The notes under the pieces are model-generated. The model searched no databases. It was not told the origin of the DNA and saw only the letters and a program-made list of their open reading frames with translations. A stretch of 64,000 nucleotides of DNA from Saccharopolyspora rectivirgula DSM 43747 (GTDB lineage: Bacteria > Actinomycetota > Actinomycetes > Mycobacteriales > Pseudonocardiaceae), in contig NZ_AYJW01000008.1 in the NCBI RefSeq assembly GCF_000497205.1, positions 1 through 64,000 of the forward strand, given 5' to 3'. This document shows positions 53,045-61,315 of this stretch, piece by piece; within the stretch, counting starts at the first letter, position 1; every line of letters starts with the position of its first letter. The translations under genes and the position numbers were made by a program.

Positions 53045-54025
53045 ATGGTCACCACCGAGCCCGACACCGCACTCGGTTCCGCCGGCGCTCCGCAGATGCG
53101 CCTGGTCGCCTCGGGCCTGCAGTTCCCGGAAGGCCCCATCGCCATGCGCGACGGTTCCGTGCTGCTGGTCGAGATCCGCCGCGGCACGTTGACCCGGGTG
53201 TCGCCGGACGGGGAGGTCTCCGTCGTCGCCGAGCTGGGCGGCGGGCCGAACGGGGCGGCGGTCGGCCCCGACGGCGCGATCTACGTGTGCAACAACGGGG
53301 GCTTCGAATGGCACGACCACGAGGGGCTCACCCTCCCCGGCAAGCAGCCCGACGACTACATCGGCGGGCGGATCCAGCGGGTCGTCCTCGACGCGGACGG
53401 CGGCGCCACCGTGGCGGACCTCTACACCGAGGTCGACGGCCGCCCGCTGCGCGGCCCCAACGACATCGTGTTCGACGTCCACGGCGGGTTCTGGTTCACC
53501 GACCTCGGCAAGACCCGGGACCGGGACTCGGACACCGGCGCGGTGTACTACGCCAGCGCGGACGGGTCGTCGATCACCGAGGTCGTGCACCCGCTCGTGC
53601 AGCCCAACGGCATCGGGCTCTCCCCGGACGGCAGTCGGCTCTACGTGGCCGAGACCGGACCCGGCCGGGTCTGGTACTGGGACGTTGAAGGCCCCGGTGA
53701 GTTGAAGTTCTCGGACGACCCGCTGGCGCCGGGCGGGGCGACGCTGCTGCACGGGTTCTCCGGATACCAGCAGCTCGACTCGCTGGCGGTGGACGGCGAG
53801 GGCAACGTGTGCGTGGCGACCCTGGGCACCGGGGCGATCAGCGTGCTCTCCCCGGACGGCGAGCTGCTCCGACAGGTCCCGGTCTCCGAACCCGATCCGC
53901 TCGTCACCAACATCTGCTTCGTCGGCAGCGATTCCCGCACCGCCTACATCACCTCGTCGGGTCGAGGGCGGCTCTACGCCACCGAGTGGTCCGGCCCCGG
54001 CCTCGACCTGGCCTGGACCGCCTGA
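53045..54025 (+). CDS. SMP-30/gluconolactonase-family beta-propeller
   Basis: A 326-residue protein with repeated SPDG blades. LQFPEGPIAMRDG gives the metal-binding Glu, RGPNDIVFDVHGGFWFTD the Asn/Asp pair and YVAETGPGRVW a later blade. Such enzymes hydrolyse lactones with a divalent metal. AAGGACGG precedes the ATG. In this operon it may open a lactone intermediate of a cyclic or hydroxylated acid. Confidence 0.85.
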   Translation: MVTTEPDTALGSAGAPQMRLVASGLQFPEGPIAMRDGSVLLVEIRRGTLTRVSPDGEVSVVAELGGGPNGAAVGPDGAIYVCNNGGFEWHDHEGLTLPGKQPDDYIGGRIQRVVLDADGGATVADLYTEVDGRPLRGPNDIVFDVHGGFWFTDLGKTRDRDSDTGAVYYASADGSSITEVVHPLVQPNGIGLSPDGSRLYVAETGPGRVWYWDVEGPGELKFSDDPLAPGGATLLHGFSGYQQLDSLAVDGEGNVCVATLGTGAISVLSPDGELLRQVPVSEPDPLVTNICFVGSDSRTAYITSSGRGRLYATEWSGPGLDLAWTA

Positions 54026-54093
54026 GCAGTCCACCCGTTCCGCGACGCTGCCGCGGCCGCACGAACCCGGATGCTCCACTTCGGAGGAATGGC

Positions 54094-54864
54094 ATGACGA
54101 ACTCGATGTTCGATTTGACCGGTCACGTTGCACTGATCACCGGCGGGAATTCCGGGATCGGTCTCGGCATGGCCCGCGGATTGGCCCAGGCCGGGGCCGA
54201 TGTGTGCATCTGGGGGACCAACGCGGAGCGCAACGCGGCCGCGGCAGCCGAGCTGAGCGAGTTCGGTGGGCGGGTGCGCTCGATGGTGTGCGATGTCGGG
54301 GACGAGACCGCGGTGCAGGAGAGCTTCGCCGCCGTGCTCGAGCACTTCGGCCGCGTCGACTCGTGCTTCGCCAACGCCGGGGTCAGCGGGGCGGGCGTGC
54401 CGTTCACCGAGACGAGCCTGGAGGAGTTCCGCCGGGTCACGCGGATCAACCTGGAGGGGGCCTTCCTCACGCTGCGGGCCGCCGCGGCGCACATGGTCGA
54501 ACGCGGCGGTGGGGGAGTGCTGGTGGGCACGTCGAGCGTGTCGACCATTCACGGCGCGCCGCGCAACCAGGCCTACGCGGCGAGCAAAGCTGGGCTCACC
54601 GCGATGCTCAAGGGCTGCGCGGTGGAGCTGGCCCGCCACGGCATCATGGCGCACTCGATCGTCGCCGGTTGGACGGAGACCCCGCTGGCCTCGCCGGCGC
54701 TGCACAACCCGGCGTTCGAGAAGAAGGTGCTGCCCCGGATGCCGCACCGCAGGTGGGGCAAGCCGGAGGACTTCGCGGCCCTGGCGGTGTACCTCGCTTC
54801 GGGCGTGGGTGGTTTCCACACCGGTGACGAGATCGTCGTGGACGGCGCCTACTCGATCTTCTGA
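54094..54864 (+). CDS. short-chain dehydrogenase/reductase
   Basis: A 256-residue classical SDR. TGGNSGIGLGMARGLA binds NAD(P), NAGVSG is the structural motif, and S-Y-K catalysis is visible in GTSSVS, then QAYAASKAGLTAML. The C-terminal GGFHTGDEIVVDGAYSIF fits. CGGAGGA precedes ATG 54094. Last gene of the acyl-CoA dehydrogenase operon and followed by a strong hairpin. Confidence 0.9.
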   Translation: MTNSMFDLTGHVALITGGNSGIGLGMARGLAQAGADVCIWGTNAERNAAAAAELSEFGGRVRSMVCDVGDETAVQESFAAVLEHFGRVDSCFANAGVSGAGVPFTETSLEEFRRVTRINLEGAFLTLRAAAAHMVERGGGGVLVGTSSVSTIHGAPRNQAYAASKAGLTAMLKGCAVELARHGIMAHSIVAGWTETPLASPALHNPAFEKKVLPRMPHRRWGKPEDFAALAVYLASGVGGFHTGDEIVVDGAYSIF

Positions 54865-54944
54865 GCTGCTGGTCCGCTGCTGCCGGCCGGGGCGACCGGT
54901 CGGGGGCGGCGCACCGCGGTCACCTCCTCCGGACCGGGCGTGGT

Positions 54945-54978
54945 GGCACCGGTGGCGCTCACGGGTGCCACCGGTGCC
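54945..54978. terminator. 12-bp stem terminator after SDR
   Basis: GGCACCGGTGGC (54945-54956) pairs perfectly with GCCACCGGTGCC (54967-54978) with a 10-nt loop, between the SDR gene and the convergent DUF2795 gene. Confidence 0.68.
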
Positions 54979-54999
54979 GGGAGGTGATGTGCTCGGGGA

Positions 55000-55323
55000 T
55001 CAGCTGCCGCGGTTCTCACCGAGCTCTTCGACGATCGGGTTCGCCGGGGTTTCGGTCTGGTGTTCGGCGAGCCTGTCCTTGCCGGCGCGGGCGCGCTTGG
55101 CCTTCTCCGGGTCGCTCTCCTCGTCCTCGGAAGCCCTGCTGAACGGCACCGAACGCGCCACCTCGGTGTAGTTCTCGTAGTCGGCAGGCGGGATGGAGCG
55201 CAGCGCCCGCAGGGTTTCCTGATCGGCCCCGGCCTGTTCCGCTTGCTCTATCAGCTGCTCCTTGCTCGCGGGGAAGTCCGCGTCTTGCAGGGCCGCTTTC
55301 AACGTCGGCCGATCCGTGCTCAT
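55000..55323 (-). CDS. DUF2795 family protein
   Basis: A 107-residue protein. Residues 1-62 (PTLKAALQDADFPASKEQLI, then LRSIPPADYENYTEVARSV) match the DUF2795 domain; the rest is charged and probably disordered. Function unknown. ATG 55323 is preferred to the longer frame from 55356. Confidence 0.8.
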   Translation of the reverse strand: MSTDRPTLKAALQDADFPASKEQLIEQAEQAGADQETLRALRSIPPADYENYTEVARSVPFSRASEDEESDPEKAKRARAGKDRLAEHQTETPANPIVEELGENRGS

Positions 55324-55461
55324 GGCTCCTCCCGATCCTGCTCCGGGTAGCGGCACCTACTTGTTTCCGGCAGCTGGTTACCCAGGGGGCGTGGGGAGGA
55401 AACCGATCACGCCGCCCCTGGCCGGTGGTGCTGGCGGCTTGGACCGGAGCGCTCGGGGCGC

Positions 55462-55893
55462 TCAGCTGAAGAGCACCGTGCCGTCCTGGTCGACGTGCCA
55501 GCCCGGGTTGTGCGCGATCTCCCACACGATGCCGTTGGGGTCGCGCACGTGGGCGTGGAAGATACCGCCGAACTCCCCGGGCTGCGGCTCTTTCAGGACG
55601 GTCCCGCCGCCGGACGCCATGGCCTCGACGACGGACCGGACCTCCTCGCGGCTGTCCACATTGTGCGAAAGGGTCACGCCGGAGACGCCGGTCCGTTCCG
55701 TGCTCCCGGGCAGGTCGCGGCTGAACTTGTCGGACCGGAAGAGCCCCAGCACGACGCCGGGGGCGACTTGGAAGAAGAGGATCTCGTCGGGCACGTCGGC
55801 CAGCGGACGCCAGCCGAGCGCGTCGCGGTAGAACCGCCGGGCCGCGTCGAGGTCTGCGGTGGTGAAGGTGATGAAGTGGACGTTCTGCTTCAT
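55462..55893 (-). CDS. VOC-family (glyoxalase-like) protein
   Basis: A 143-residue vicinal-oxygen-chelate protein with two beta-alpha-beta-beta-beta modules: [20 protein letters not shown] at the start and [20 protein letters not shown] near the end. Members are metal-dependent lyases, dioxygenases or resistance proteins; specificity cannot be read here. GGAGAAGG precedes ATG 55893. It lies downstream of the pqqD-like gene, with a 196-bp gap. Confidence 0.85.
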   Translation of the reverse strand: MKQNVHFITFTTADLDAARRFYRDALGWRPLADVPDEILFFQVAPGVVLGLFRSDKFSRDLPGSTERTGVSGVTLSHNVDSREEVRSVVEAMASGGGTVLKEPQPGEFGGIFHAHVRDPNGIVWEIAHNPGWHVDQDGTVLFS

Positions 55894-56089
55894 GCGGCCA
55901 CCTTCTCCGGAGCTGCGGGCATCGGGTCGTGGAGCGGGTTGCTGGAAGCTCACCACGGCGAGCCCGGAAGGGGAAGCGGCATCACCCGGGTGGGCGGTCC
56001 TGCGCCGGGCGCTGCTGCGGAGCGGGGCTCGAGCGCGTGCTGGACGTCCGGTGCGGACCCGGTCGTTGTTCGAGGCTCGTGGCAGCTGG

Positions 56090-56341
56090 TCAGGCGGTGA
56101 CCAGGCCGGAGAGCCGGAGGTGCTCCAGCAGCGCGTGGACATCGCGGGTGGCCTGTTCGCGGTCCGTGTCGTACTCGGCGAGCACGGCGTCGACGGCCTC
56201 TTCCTCGGTGCTTCCGCCGAGCAGGGTGTTCAGCACCAGGGTCGCGGTGGTGTTGAGCTGCCAGTACTCGCCGGTGAGCTGGTCCAGCAGGACGGCGCCG
56301 AAGTCGGTTTCGGTGATGGACACGTTCTTCCGGATGCGCAT
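56090..56341 (-). CDS. PqqD-like RiPP recognition element (lasso B1-type)
   Basis: An 83-residue PqqD-fold protein: [40 protein letters not shown] and a C-terminal helix. In lasso peptide systems such B1 proteins bind the leader peptide and hand it to the B2 protease. It starts 16 bp after the candidate precursor gene, with GGAGG upstream. No B2 protease or asparagine-synthetase-like cyclase is in the window. Confidence 0.85.
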   Translation of the reverse strand: MRIRKNVSITETDFGAVLLDQLTGEYWQLNTTATLVLNTLLGGSTEEEAVDAVLAEYDTDREQATRDVHALLEHLRLSGLVTA

Positions 56342-56357
56342 GGGGGCCTCCTGCCGG

Positions 56358-56459
56358 TCACCGGTTGCCCGTCCGGCCGGTCTTCCGGTCCGGTCTCGTC
56401 GGGCGTCGTCGGATGATCCCCAGCCGGATCAGCACCGGTGCTTCGTACGGCCGCTTCAT
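56358..56459 (-). CDS. lasso-type leader peptide (candidate precursor)
   Basis: A 33-residue peptide starting at ATG 56459 with GGAG 6 nt upstream. It contains Y-x-x-P-x-L-x-x-x-G (PYEAPVLIRLG), the leader motif recognised by lasso RRE proteins. After the leader only RRRPTRPDRKTGRTGNR follows, very basic, with a Thr but without the usual Gly/Ala start and Asp/Glu at core position 7-9. A truncated precursor or a different peptide class is possible. Confidence 0.6.
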   Translation of the reverse strand: MKRPYEAPVLIRLGIIRRRPTRPDRKTGRTGNR

Positions 56460-56655
56460 CTCGGGCTCCATTTCCGCGGCGATTCCGCTGGAAGTGGCCT
56501 GTGCTGTGCTTCGTGCTCCCGGGTAACTGCGCATGGTGCGCCGAATGGTCGTCGGCTGCAACTTCTGCTGAGCGGAATGAGCGTCGTTGCGGGCTCCGGT
56601 GGCCGCGCCGGGGAGCGGGGATCGGGTGGTGACGTGTTCACCATCGCCCGGAGGA

Positions 56656-56674
56656 TTAGAAAGTTTTTCTCTAA
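56656..56674. promoter_or_regulatory. AT-rich dyad upstream of lat
   Basis: TTAGA (56656-56660) and TCTAA (56670-56674) flank an AT-rich centre, in the low-GC promoter region before the aminotransferase gene. Weak candidate operator. Confidence 0.3.
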
Positions 56675-56767
56675 CAAAGGTATTTCACGGGAAAACTTGC
56701 ATCATATGGCCATTTGCGGGTAAGCATCTGTTGCAGAGTGGTGTGGGGCACGTCAGGAGGGACGGAC

Positions 56768-58129
56768 ATGACCGCCCAGCGAGAGAGCATCCGCGAACCC
56801 GTGGCCACCGCGGCGCCGGACGAAGCTGCGACCGCCGTCGAAACGCTGCGCGCGAGCGTCACCGGCGATCTGATGGACATCGTCGTGGACCTGACCGCCG
56901 GGGACGGCTGCCGGCTGCGCGACCTGCGCGACGGCACCGAATACCTGGACATGACCATGTTCTTCAGCTCCGCCCCGCTCGGGCACGGGCACCCCGCGCT
57001 GCGGGATCCGGAGTTCGAGGCGGCACTGCTGGCCGCCAGTCGCGTCAAACCGTCCAACCCGGACTTCGCCACCGTCGAACAAGCCAGGTTCGCCGAAACC
57101 TTCCGCCGCGTGGTGGGAGACCCGCAGCTGCCGCTGCTGTTCTTCATCGACGGCGGTGCGCTCGCCGTGGAGAACGCGCTCAAAGTCGCCTTCGACTGGA
57201 AGACCAAGATGAACGCGCGAGCGGGTGTCCCCGTGCGCGGCAGCAGGGTCCTCCACCTGGAACGCGCCTTCCACGGCCGCAGCGGCTACACCCTCTCCCT
57301 GACCAACACCGACCCGGTGAAGATCCGCGACTACCCGATGTTCGACTGGCCGCGCATTCCGAGCCCGGCCATCGAACCCGGCCGGCGCTGGGAAGTCGAC
57401 GGGCTGCTGCCGGAGGAAACCGCGGCGCTCGACGCGGCCCGCGCGGCGCTGCACCGCTACGGCCGGGAGATCGCCTGCTTCGTCTACGAACCGGTGCAGG
57501 GCGAAGGCGGCGACCGGCACCTGCGTCCCCGATTCCTGCAGGCGGTGCAGGAGCTCTGCCAGGAGCACGACGTGCTCACCGTGGCCGACGAGGTGCAGAC
57601 CGGCGGCCTGGCCGGCTGCCCCTGGGCCTACCAGGAGCTGGGGCTGCAGCCGGACCTCGTCGCCTTCGGCAAGCGCATGCAGGTGTGCGGCATCATGGGC
57701 GGCCGCCGGGTGCTGGAGATCCCGGACAACGCCTTCCGCGAAGCCAGCCGGATCAGCTCCACCTGGGGCGGCAACCTGGTGGACATGGTCCGGGCCACCC
57801 GAATCCTGCGCACCATCGAGAACGAGAACCTGTTCGCGCACAGCCGGCGCATGGGCGCACTGCTGCTGGCCGAGCTCAACAGCCTGGTCGCCGACTTCCC
57901 GGAACTGCTCCAGCACCCCCGCGCGCGCGGTCTGATGGGGGCGATCAGCTTCCGCCGGCCCGAGCACCGGGACCAGGCCATCGCGGTGGCCCGGGAACGC
58001 CACCGGACCCTGTTCCTGCCGTCCGGCCCGGACTCGCTGCGGTTCCGGCCACCGCTCACCGTGCAGGCCACCGAGATCGGGGAGGCGGTGCAGGCGCTGC
58101 GCAAGACGCTCGCCGAGCTGGACGCGTAG
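56768..58129 (+). CDS. lat: L-lysine 6-aminotransferase-like enzyme
   Basis: A 453-residue class-III PLP aminotransferase. FFIDGGALAVENALKVAFDW (cofactor loop), ERAFHGRSGYTLSLTNTDP, VADEVQTGGLAGCPW (PLP Asp) and VAFGKRMQVCGIMGG with the Schiff-base Lys match L-lysine epsilon-aminotransferases, which give piperideine-6-carboxylate. In actinobacteria Lat serves secondary metabolism or stress/stationary-phase physiology; no beta-lactam genes are seen. AGGAGGGACGG precedes ATG 56768. Divergent from the lasso-like pair across an AT-rich promoter region. Confidence 0.86.
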   Translation: MTAQRESIREPVATAAPDEAATAVETLRASVTGDLMDIVVDLTAGDGCRLRDLRDGTEYLDMTMFFSSAPLGHGHPALRDPEFEAALLAASRVKPSNPDFATVEQARFAETFRRVVGDPQLPLLFFIDGGALAVENALKVAFDWKTKMNARAGVPVRGSRVLHLERAFHGRSGYTLSLTNTDPVKIRDYPMFDWPRIPSPAIEPGRRWEVDGLLPEETAALDAARAALHRYGREIACFVYEPVQGEGGDRHLRPRFLQAVQELCQEHDVLTVADEVQTGGLAGCPWAYQELGLQPDLVAFGKRMQVCGIMGGRRVLEIPDNAFREASRISSTWGGNLVDMVRATRILRTIENENLFAHSRRMGALLLAELNSLVADFPELLQHPRARGLMGAISFRRPEHRDQAIAVARERHRTLFLPSGPDSLRFRPPLTVQATEIGEAVQALRKTLAELDA

Positions 58130-58234
58130 TCGACGTCGGACCTCCCTCCCAGGTCGGAGCGCTGGCCGCCGGAGCGGCTTCCGGAGTGGAGCCGCGGACC
58201 CCGGCGGCCGGTGCGCGCTCCGGCGCCGCTCAGC

Positions 58235-60130
58235 TCACCGCCAACCTTGCAGGTACCCGACCACCGCCGTGGCGCCGGCGGCGGCCCAGGCCTGCGGGCG
58301 GCAGGACGCGGGGTAGGCCGCGACCGGGTCGCCGGCGGCGCGGTCGGTTCCGGCGAACAGCTCCGGCAGCCGGTAGTCGAAGTCGACGCTCGCCCGCACT
58401 AGGCCCTCGGCCAGCGACCGCGCCTGCTCGTGGAAGCCTTCCGCGGCCAGGCCGAGCACCGCGATCGCGGTGTCGTGCGGCCACACGCTCCCGCAGTGGT
58501 AGCTGAACGGGTTGAACCCGCCCACCCGGGACGACAGCGTCCGCAACCCGTACCCGCTGTTGAGCGCGGGACCGCCCAGCTGGTGGGCGACGAGCTCGGC
58601 TTCGTGCGGGTCGAGCAACCCGGTTCCCAGCAGGTGCGCCATGTTCGACGCCGGGCCGCTGACCGGGCGCTTGGCGCCGTCGAGCGCGATGGCGGGGTAG
58701 CGGCCGTGCTCGTCCTCGAGCCAGAAGGAGGTGCGGAACCGCTCGCGCAGCTCCGCCGCCCACTTGCGGAGGGGCGAGGCGTCCTCGCCGAAGTGCTCCA
58801 GGACCGCGGCACCGGAGATCGCCGCCTCGTAGGCGTAGCCCTGCACCTCGCACAGCGCCAGCGGGCGCTCCGCGATCGTGCCGTCGGACCAGCGGACCCC
58901 GTCGCCGGAGTCCTTCCACCCCTGGTTGCTCAGCCCGGACCCGCTCGATCCGCGGTACTCCAGGAAACCGTCACCGTCGGCGTCGCCCGGGCCGCGGATC
59001 CAATCCAGGGCCGCGCGCAACGCCGGGAGCAGAGCTTCCACTTCGGACTCGTCCATGCCGGCGCGCCACGCGTCGTGCAGCAGGCACACCCACAGCGGGG
59101 TGGCGTCGATCGTGCCGTAGTACAGCGGGGGCAGTCGCAACGGGGAAGCGCCGCCCATGTCGATGGGCACCCGCCGTTGCTCGTGCGGGATCTTGCCGGG
59201 CTGCTCCTCGGTCTCCGGCTCGTTCCGGGTGCCCTGCCGGGCGGCGAGCACCCGCAGCGTCCCCGCGGCCAACTCGGTGCTCAGCGGCAGCAGCATCCGC
59301 GCGGCCAGCAGCGAATCCCGGCCGAACAAGGTGAAGAACCACGGGCTGCCCGCGGCCAGGAACGCGGTGTCCGGCGAACCGTCGTCCGACAGCAGCAATC
59401 CGTCCAAGTCCTGCAGGCTCCGCTCCAGCAGTCGCCCCGCGTCCCCGCTGAAGTCCGCCGCCCCCGGCGCGCGCAGCGGGATCGCGGGCGACGGGCGCAC
59501 CGGTAGGAACCCGGGGCGGTCGGCCTCGTGCTGCACGACCTCGAAGGAGAACGAGCGCGACTGCCCGCTGCCCAGCTCGACGTGCCAGGCCCAGGTGACC
59601 AGACCGTCCGCAGTGGAGACCTCCTCGGCCGCCTCGCCGAGGTCCAGCCGCACCGAGCAGCCGTCCTGCTCCCAGGTCGCCGCCCGCTCGGAGGCCGACG
59701 GATCCACCAGCGCGGGCTCCTCACCGGCCTTGACCTGGTCCATCCGGGCCAGGTCGGTGGCGGCGCGCAGGATCACGGTGAGCCGCGCGGTCTTCTCGGA
59801 GGCGTTGTGCAGCGTCCAGGTCTCGCGCACCGAATCCGCGGTCACCGCGCGGTCGTGCGCGTAGTGCAGCCCGGGGTCCGGGGTGGTGTCCCCGTGCTCG
59901 CGGACGACGCCCTGGAAGCGCGCCTGCCCGGCGCCGCTGGAGCTGCCGACCGCCACCAGGTCCGCGGTGGGCACGGCGAACTCGGCGTGCGCCAGGCTGC
60001 GCCGGTCGTGGCGGTACGCCCCGGTCGCGTCCCCGCAGGTGATCCGGCCGCTCGGAGAGCTGAGCACGACGTTCGGAGCGCACAGCGTCGTCGTCAACTC
60101 GTGGAGCGCGGGCTGCTGGCTGTTGGGCAT
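58235..60130 (-). CDS. glycogen-debranching-type amylo-alpha-1,6-glucosidase
   Basis: A 631-residue enzyme. The N-terminal ~250 residues form the GDE-N beta-sandwich (SGRITCGDATGAYRHDRRSL). The rest is an (alpha/alpha)6 barrel with SPWFFTLFGRDSLLA, NQGWKDSGDG and HCGSVWPHDTAIAVLGLAAE. It should trim alpha-glucan or oligosaccharide branches. AGGAG lies 5 nt before ATG 60130. A much longer frame upstream is antisense to lacI and is ignored. Divergent from lacI, sharing the twin operator. Confidence 0.88.
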   Translation of the reverse strand: MPNSQQPALHELTTTLCAPNVVLSSPSGRITCGDATGAYRHDRRSLAHAEFAVPTADLVAVGSSSGAGQARFQGVVREHGDTTPDPGLHYAHDRAVTADSVRETWTLHNASEKTARLTVILRAATDLARMDQVKAGEEPALVDPSASERAATWEQDGCSVRLDLGEAAEEVSTADGLVTWAWHVELGSGQSRSFSFEVVQHEADRPGFLPVRPSPAIPLRAPGAADFSGDAGRLLERSLQDLDGLLLSDDGSPDTAFLAAGSPWFFTLFGRDSLLAARMLLPLSTELAAGTLRVLAARQGTRNEPETEEQPGKIPHEQRRVPIDMGGASPLRLPPLYYGTIDATPLWVCLLHDAWRAGMDESEVEALLPALRAALDWIRGPGDADGDGFLEYRGSSGSGLSNQGWKDSGDGVRWSDGTIAERPLALCEVQGYAYEAAISGAAVLEHFGEDASPLRKWAAELRERFRTSFWLEDEHGRYPAIALDGAKRPVSGPASNMAHLLGTGLLDPHEAELVAHQLGGPALNSGYGLRTLSSRVGGFNPFSYHCGSVWPHDTAIAVLGLAAEGFHEQARSLAEGLVRASVDFDYRLPELFAGTDRAAGDPVAAYPASCRPQAWAAAGATAVVGYLQGWR

Positions 60131-60186
60131 GGGATCTCCTGAGAGTTTCTTGACAACGTCGGGGGGTGAGGTCAACCTTGTCCCTC

Positions 60187-60223
60187 GATGTGAACGTTCA
60201 AACGAAATTTGAACGTTCACATC
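60187..60223. promoter_or_regulatory. paired LacI operators, 37-bp palindrome
   Basis: The 16-bp arm GATGTGAACGTTCAAA (60187-60202) is repeated perfectly inverted at 60208-60223, with a 5-bp spacer. Each arm also contains the 10-bp palindrome TGAACGTTCA, a typical LacI-type operator. It lies between the divergent glucosidase and lacI genes. Confidence 0.8.
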
Positions 60224-60286
60224 CAAGGGGCGCAGTGTGGCACGTCCGCCCCTCGCGGATCCAGTCCACAGCGGAGGAGCAGTCAG

Positions 60287-61315
60287 GTGGCCCGGGCAAC
60301 GACGCTGGAACAGGTCGCTGAACGCGCTGGTGTGTCGAGGCAGACCGTCTCGAACGCGATCAACGCGCCGGAGAAGCTGCACCCCGACACGTTGCGCCGG
60401 GTCAAGCGGGTGATCGACGAACTCGGCTACCGGCCGGACAGCAAGGCCCGCGCCCTGCGCACCCGCTCCAGCGGTCTCATCGGCTACTGCGTCGCCGAAC
60501 GCCAGGACGGGTCGATCAACGTCTTCATGGACCGCTACCTGCGCGCGTTGACCGCCGAGGTGGAGCGCACCGGCCGGCACCTGCTGCTGTTCACCGCTCC
60601 CGACGGGGAGGAAGGCCTCGCCGTCTACGAGGACCTGCTGGCGCGCAGCGCGGTGGACGGGTTCGTGCTCAGCAACACCGCGGTCGGCGACCCCCGGCAC
60701 GCGTGGTTGCGCGACAGGGGGGTTCCCTTCGCCTCCTTCGGTCGGATCTGGACCGGGGAGCCGCAGCCCGGCCCGTGGGTCGACGTCGACGGCGCCAGCG
60801 GAACCGCGCAGGCCGTCGAGCACCTGGTCGCGCAGGGGCACACCAGGATCGGCTTCCTCGGGTTGCAGAAGGGCAACCCGGTCGGCGACGACCGCGAGCG
60901 GGGCTGGCGCCGGGCCTGCGCCGAGCACGGCGCGCACGTCGACGACCGGCTGATCGCCCGGGCCACCGACGAGCACCGCGACCGGGGCGAGGCAGCCGCC
61001 GCCCTGCTCGACTCCGACGACCCGCCCACCGCGCTGGTCGCCGCCAACGACGCGATCGCGCTGGGCGCCTACGCGGCGCTCGAGGAACGCGGCCTGCGGC
61101 CGGGAGTCGACGTGGCGCTCACCGGTTTCGACGACAGCCCCACCGCCGCGGTGGTCCGCCCCGGCCTGACCAGCCTGCGCCAGCCGATCGAGGAGATCGC
61201 CGCGCGCGTGGTGCGGCTGCTCGACAACCCGGAGGACGACCGGGGTGAACTGCTCCGCCCGGAGCTGGTGGTGCGCGCCAGCAGCGTCAACGACGACGGA
61301 GGACGGAACGGATGA
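60287..61315 (+). CDS. LacI-family transcriptional repressor
   Basis: A 342-residue repressor. HTH at 5-27 (TLEQVAERAGVSRQTVSNAI), hinge helix near 50-60, then the periplasmic-binding-protein-like sensor domain with VAANDAIALGAYAALEERGL and DVALTGFDDSPTAAVVRPGL. It probably binds TGAACGTTCA sites upstream and senses a sugar imported by the ABC system. GTG 60287 follows GGAGGAG. Its stop overlaps the binding-protein start (ATGA). Confidence 0.9.
   Translation: MARATTLEQVAERAGVSRQTVSNAINAPEKLHPDTLRRVKRVIDELGYRPDSKARALRTRSSGLIGYCVAERQDGSINVFMDRYLRALTAEVERTGRHLLLFTAPDGEEGLAVYEDLLARSAVDGFVLSNTAVGDPRHAWLRDRGVPFASFGRIWTGEPQPGPWVDVDGASGTAQAVEHLVAQGHTRIGFLGLQKGNPVGDDRERGWRRACAEHGAHVDDRLIARATDEHRDRGEAAAALLDSDDPPTALVAANDAIALGAYAALEERGLRPGVDVALTGFDDSPTAAVVRPGLTSLRQPIEEIAARVVRLLDNPEDDRGELLRPELVVRASSVNDDGGRNG

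Noticed and set aside
56090-58129. A full lasso peptide cluster including the lysine aminotransferase
   Set aside because: The aminotransferase is divergent with its own promoter region, and lasso protease and cyclase are absent.
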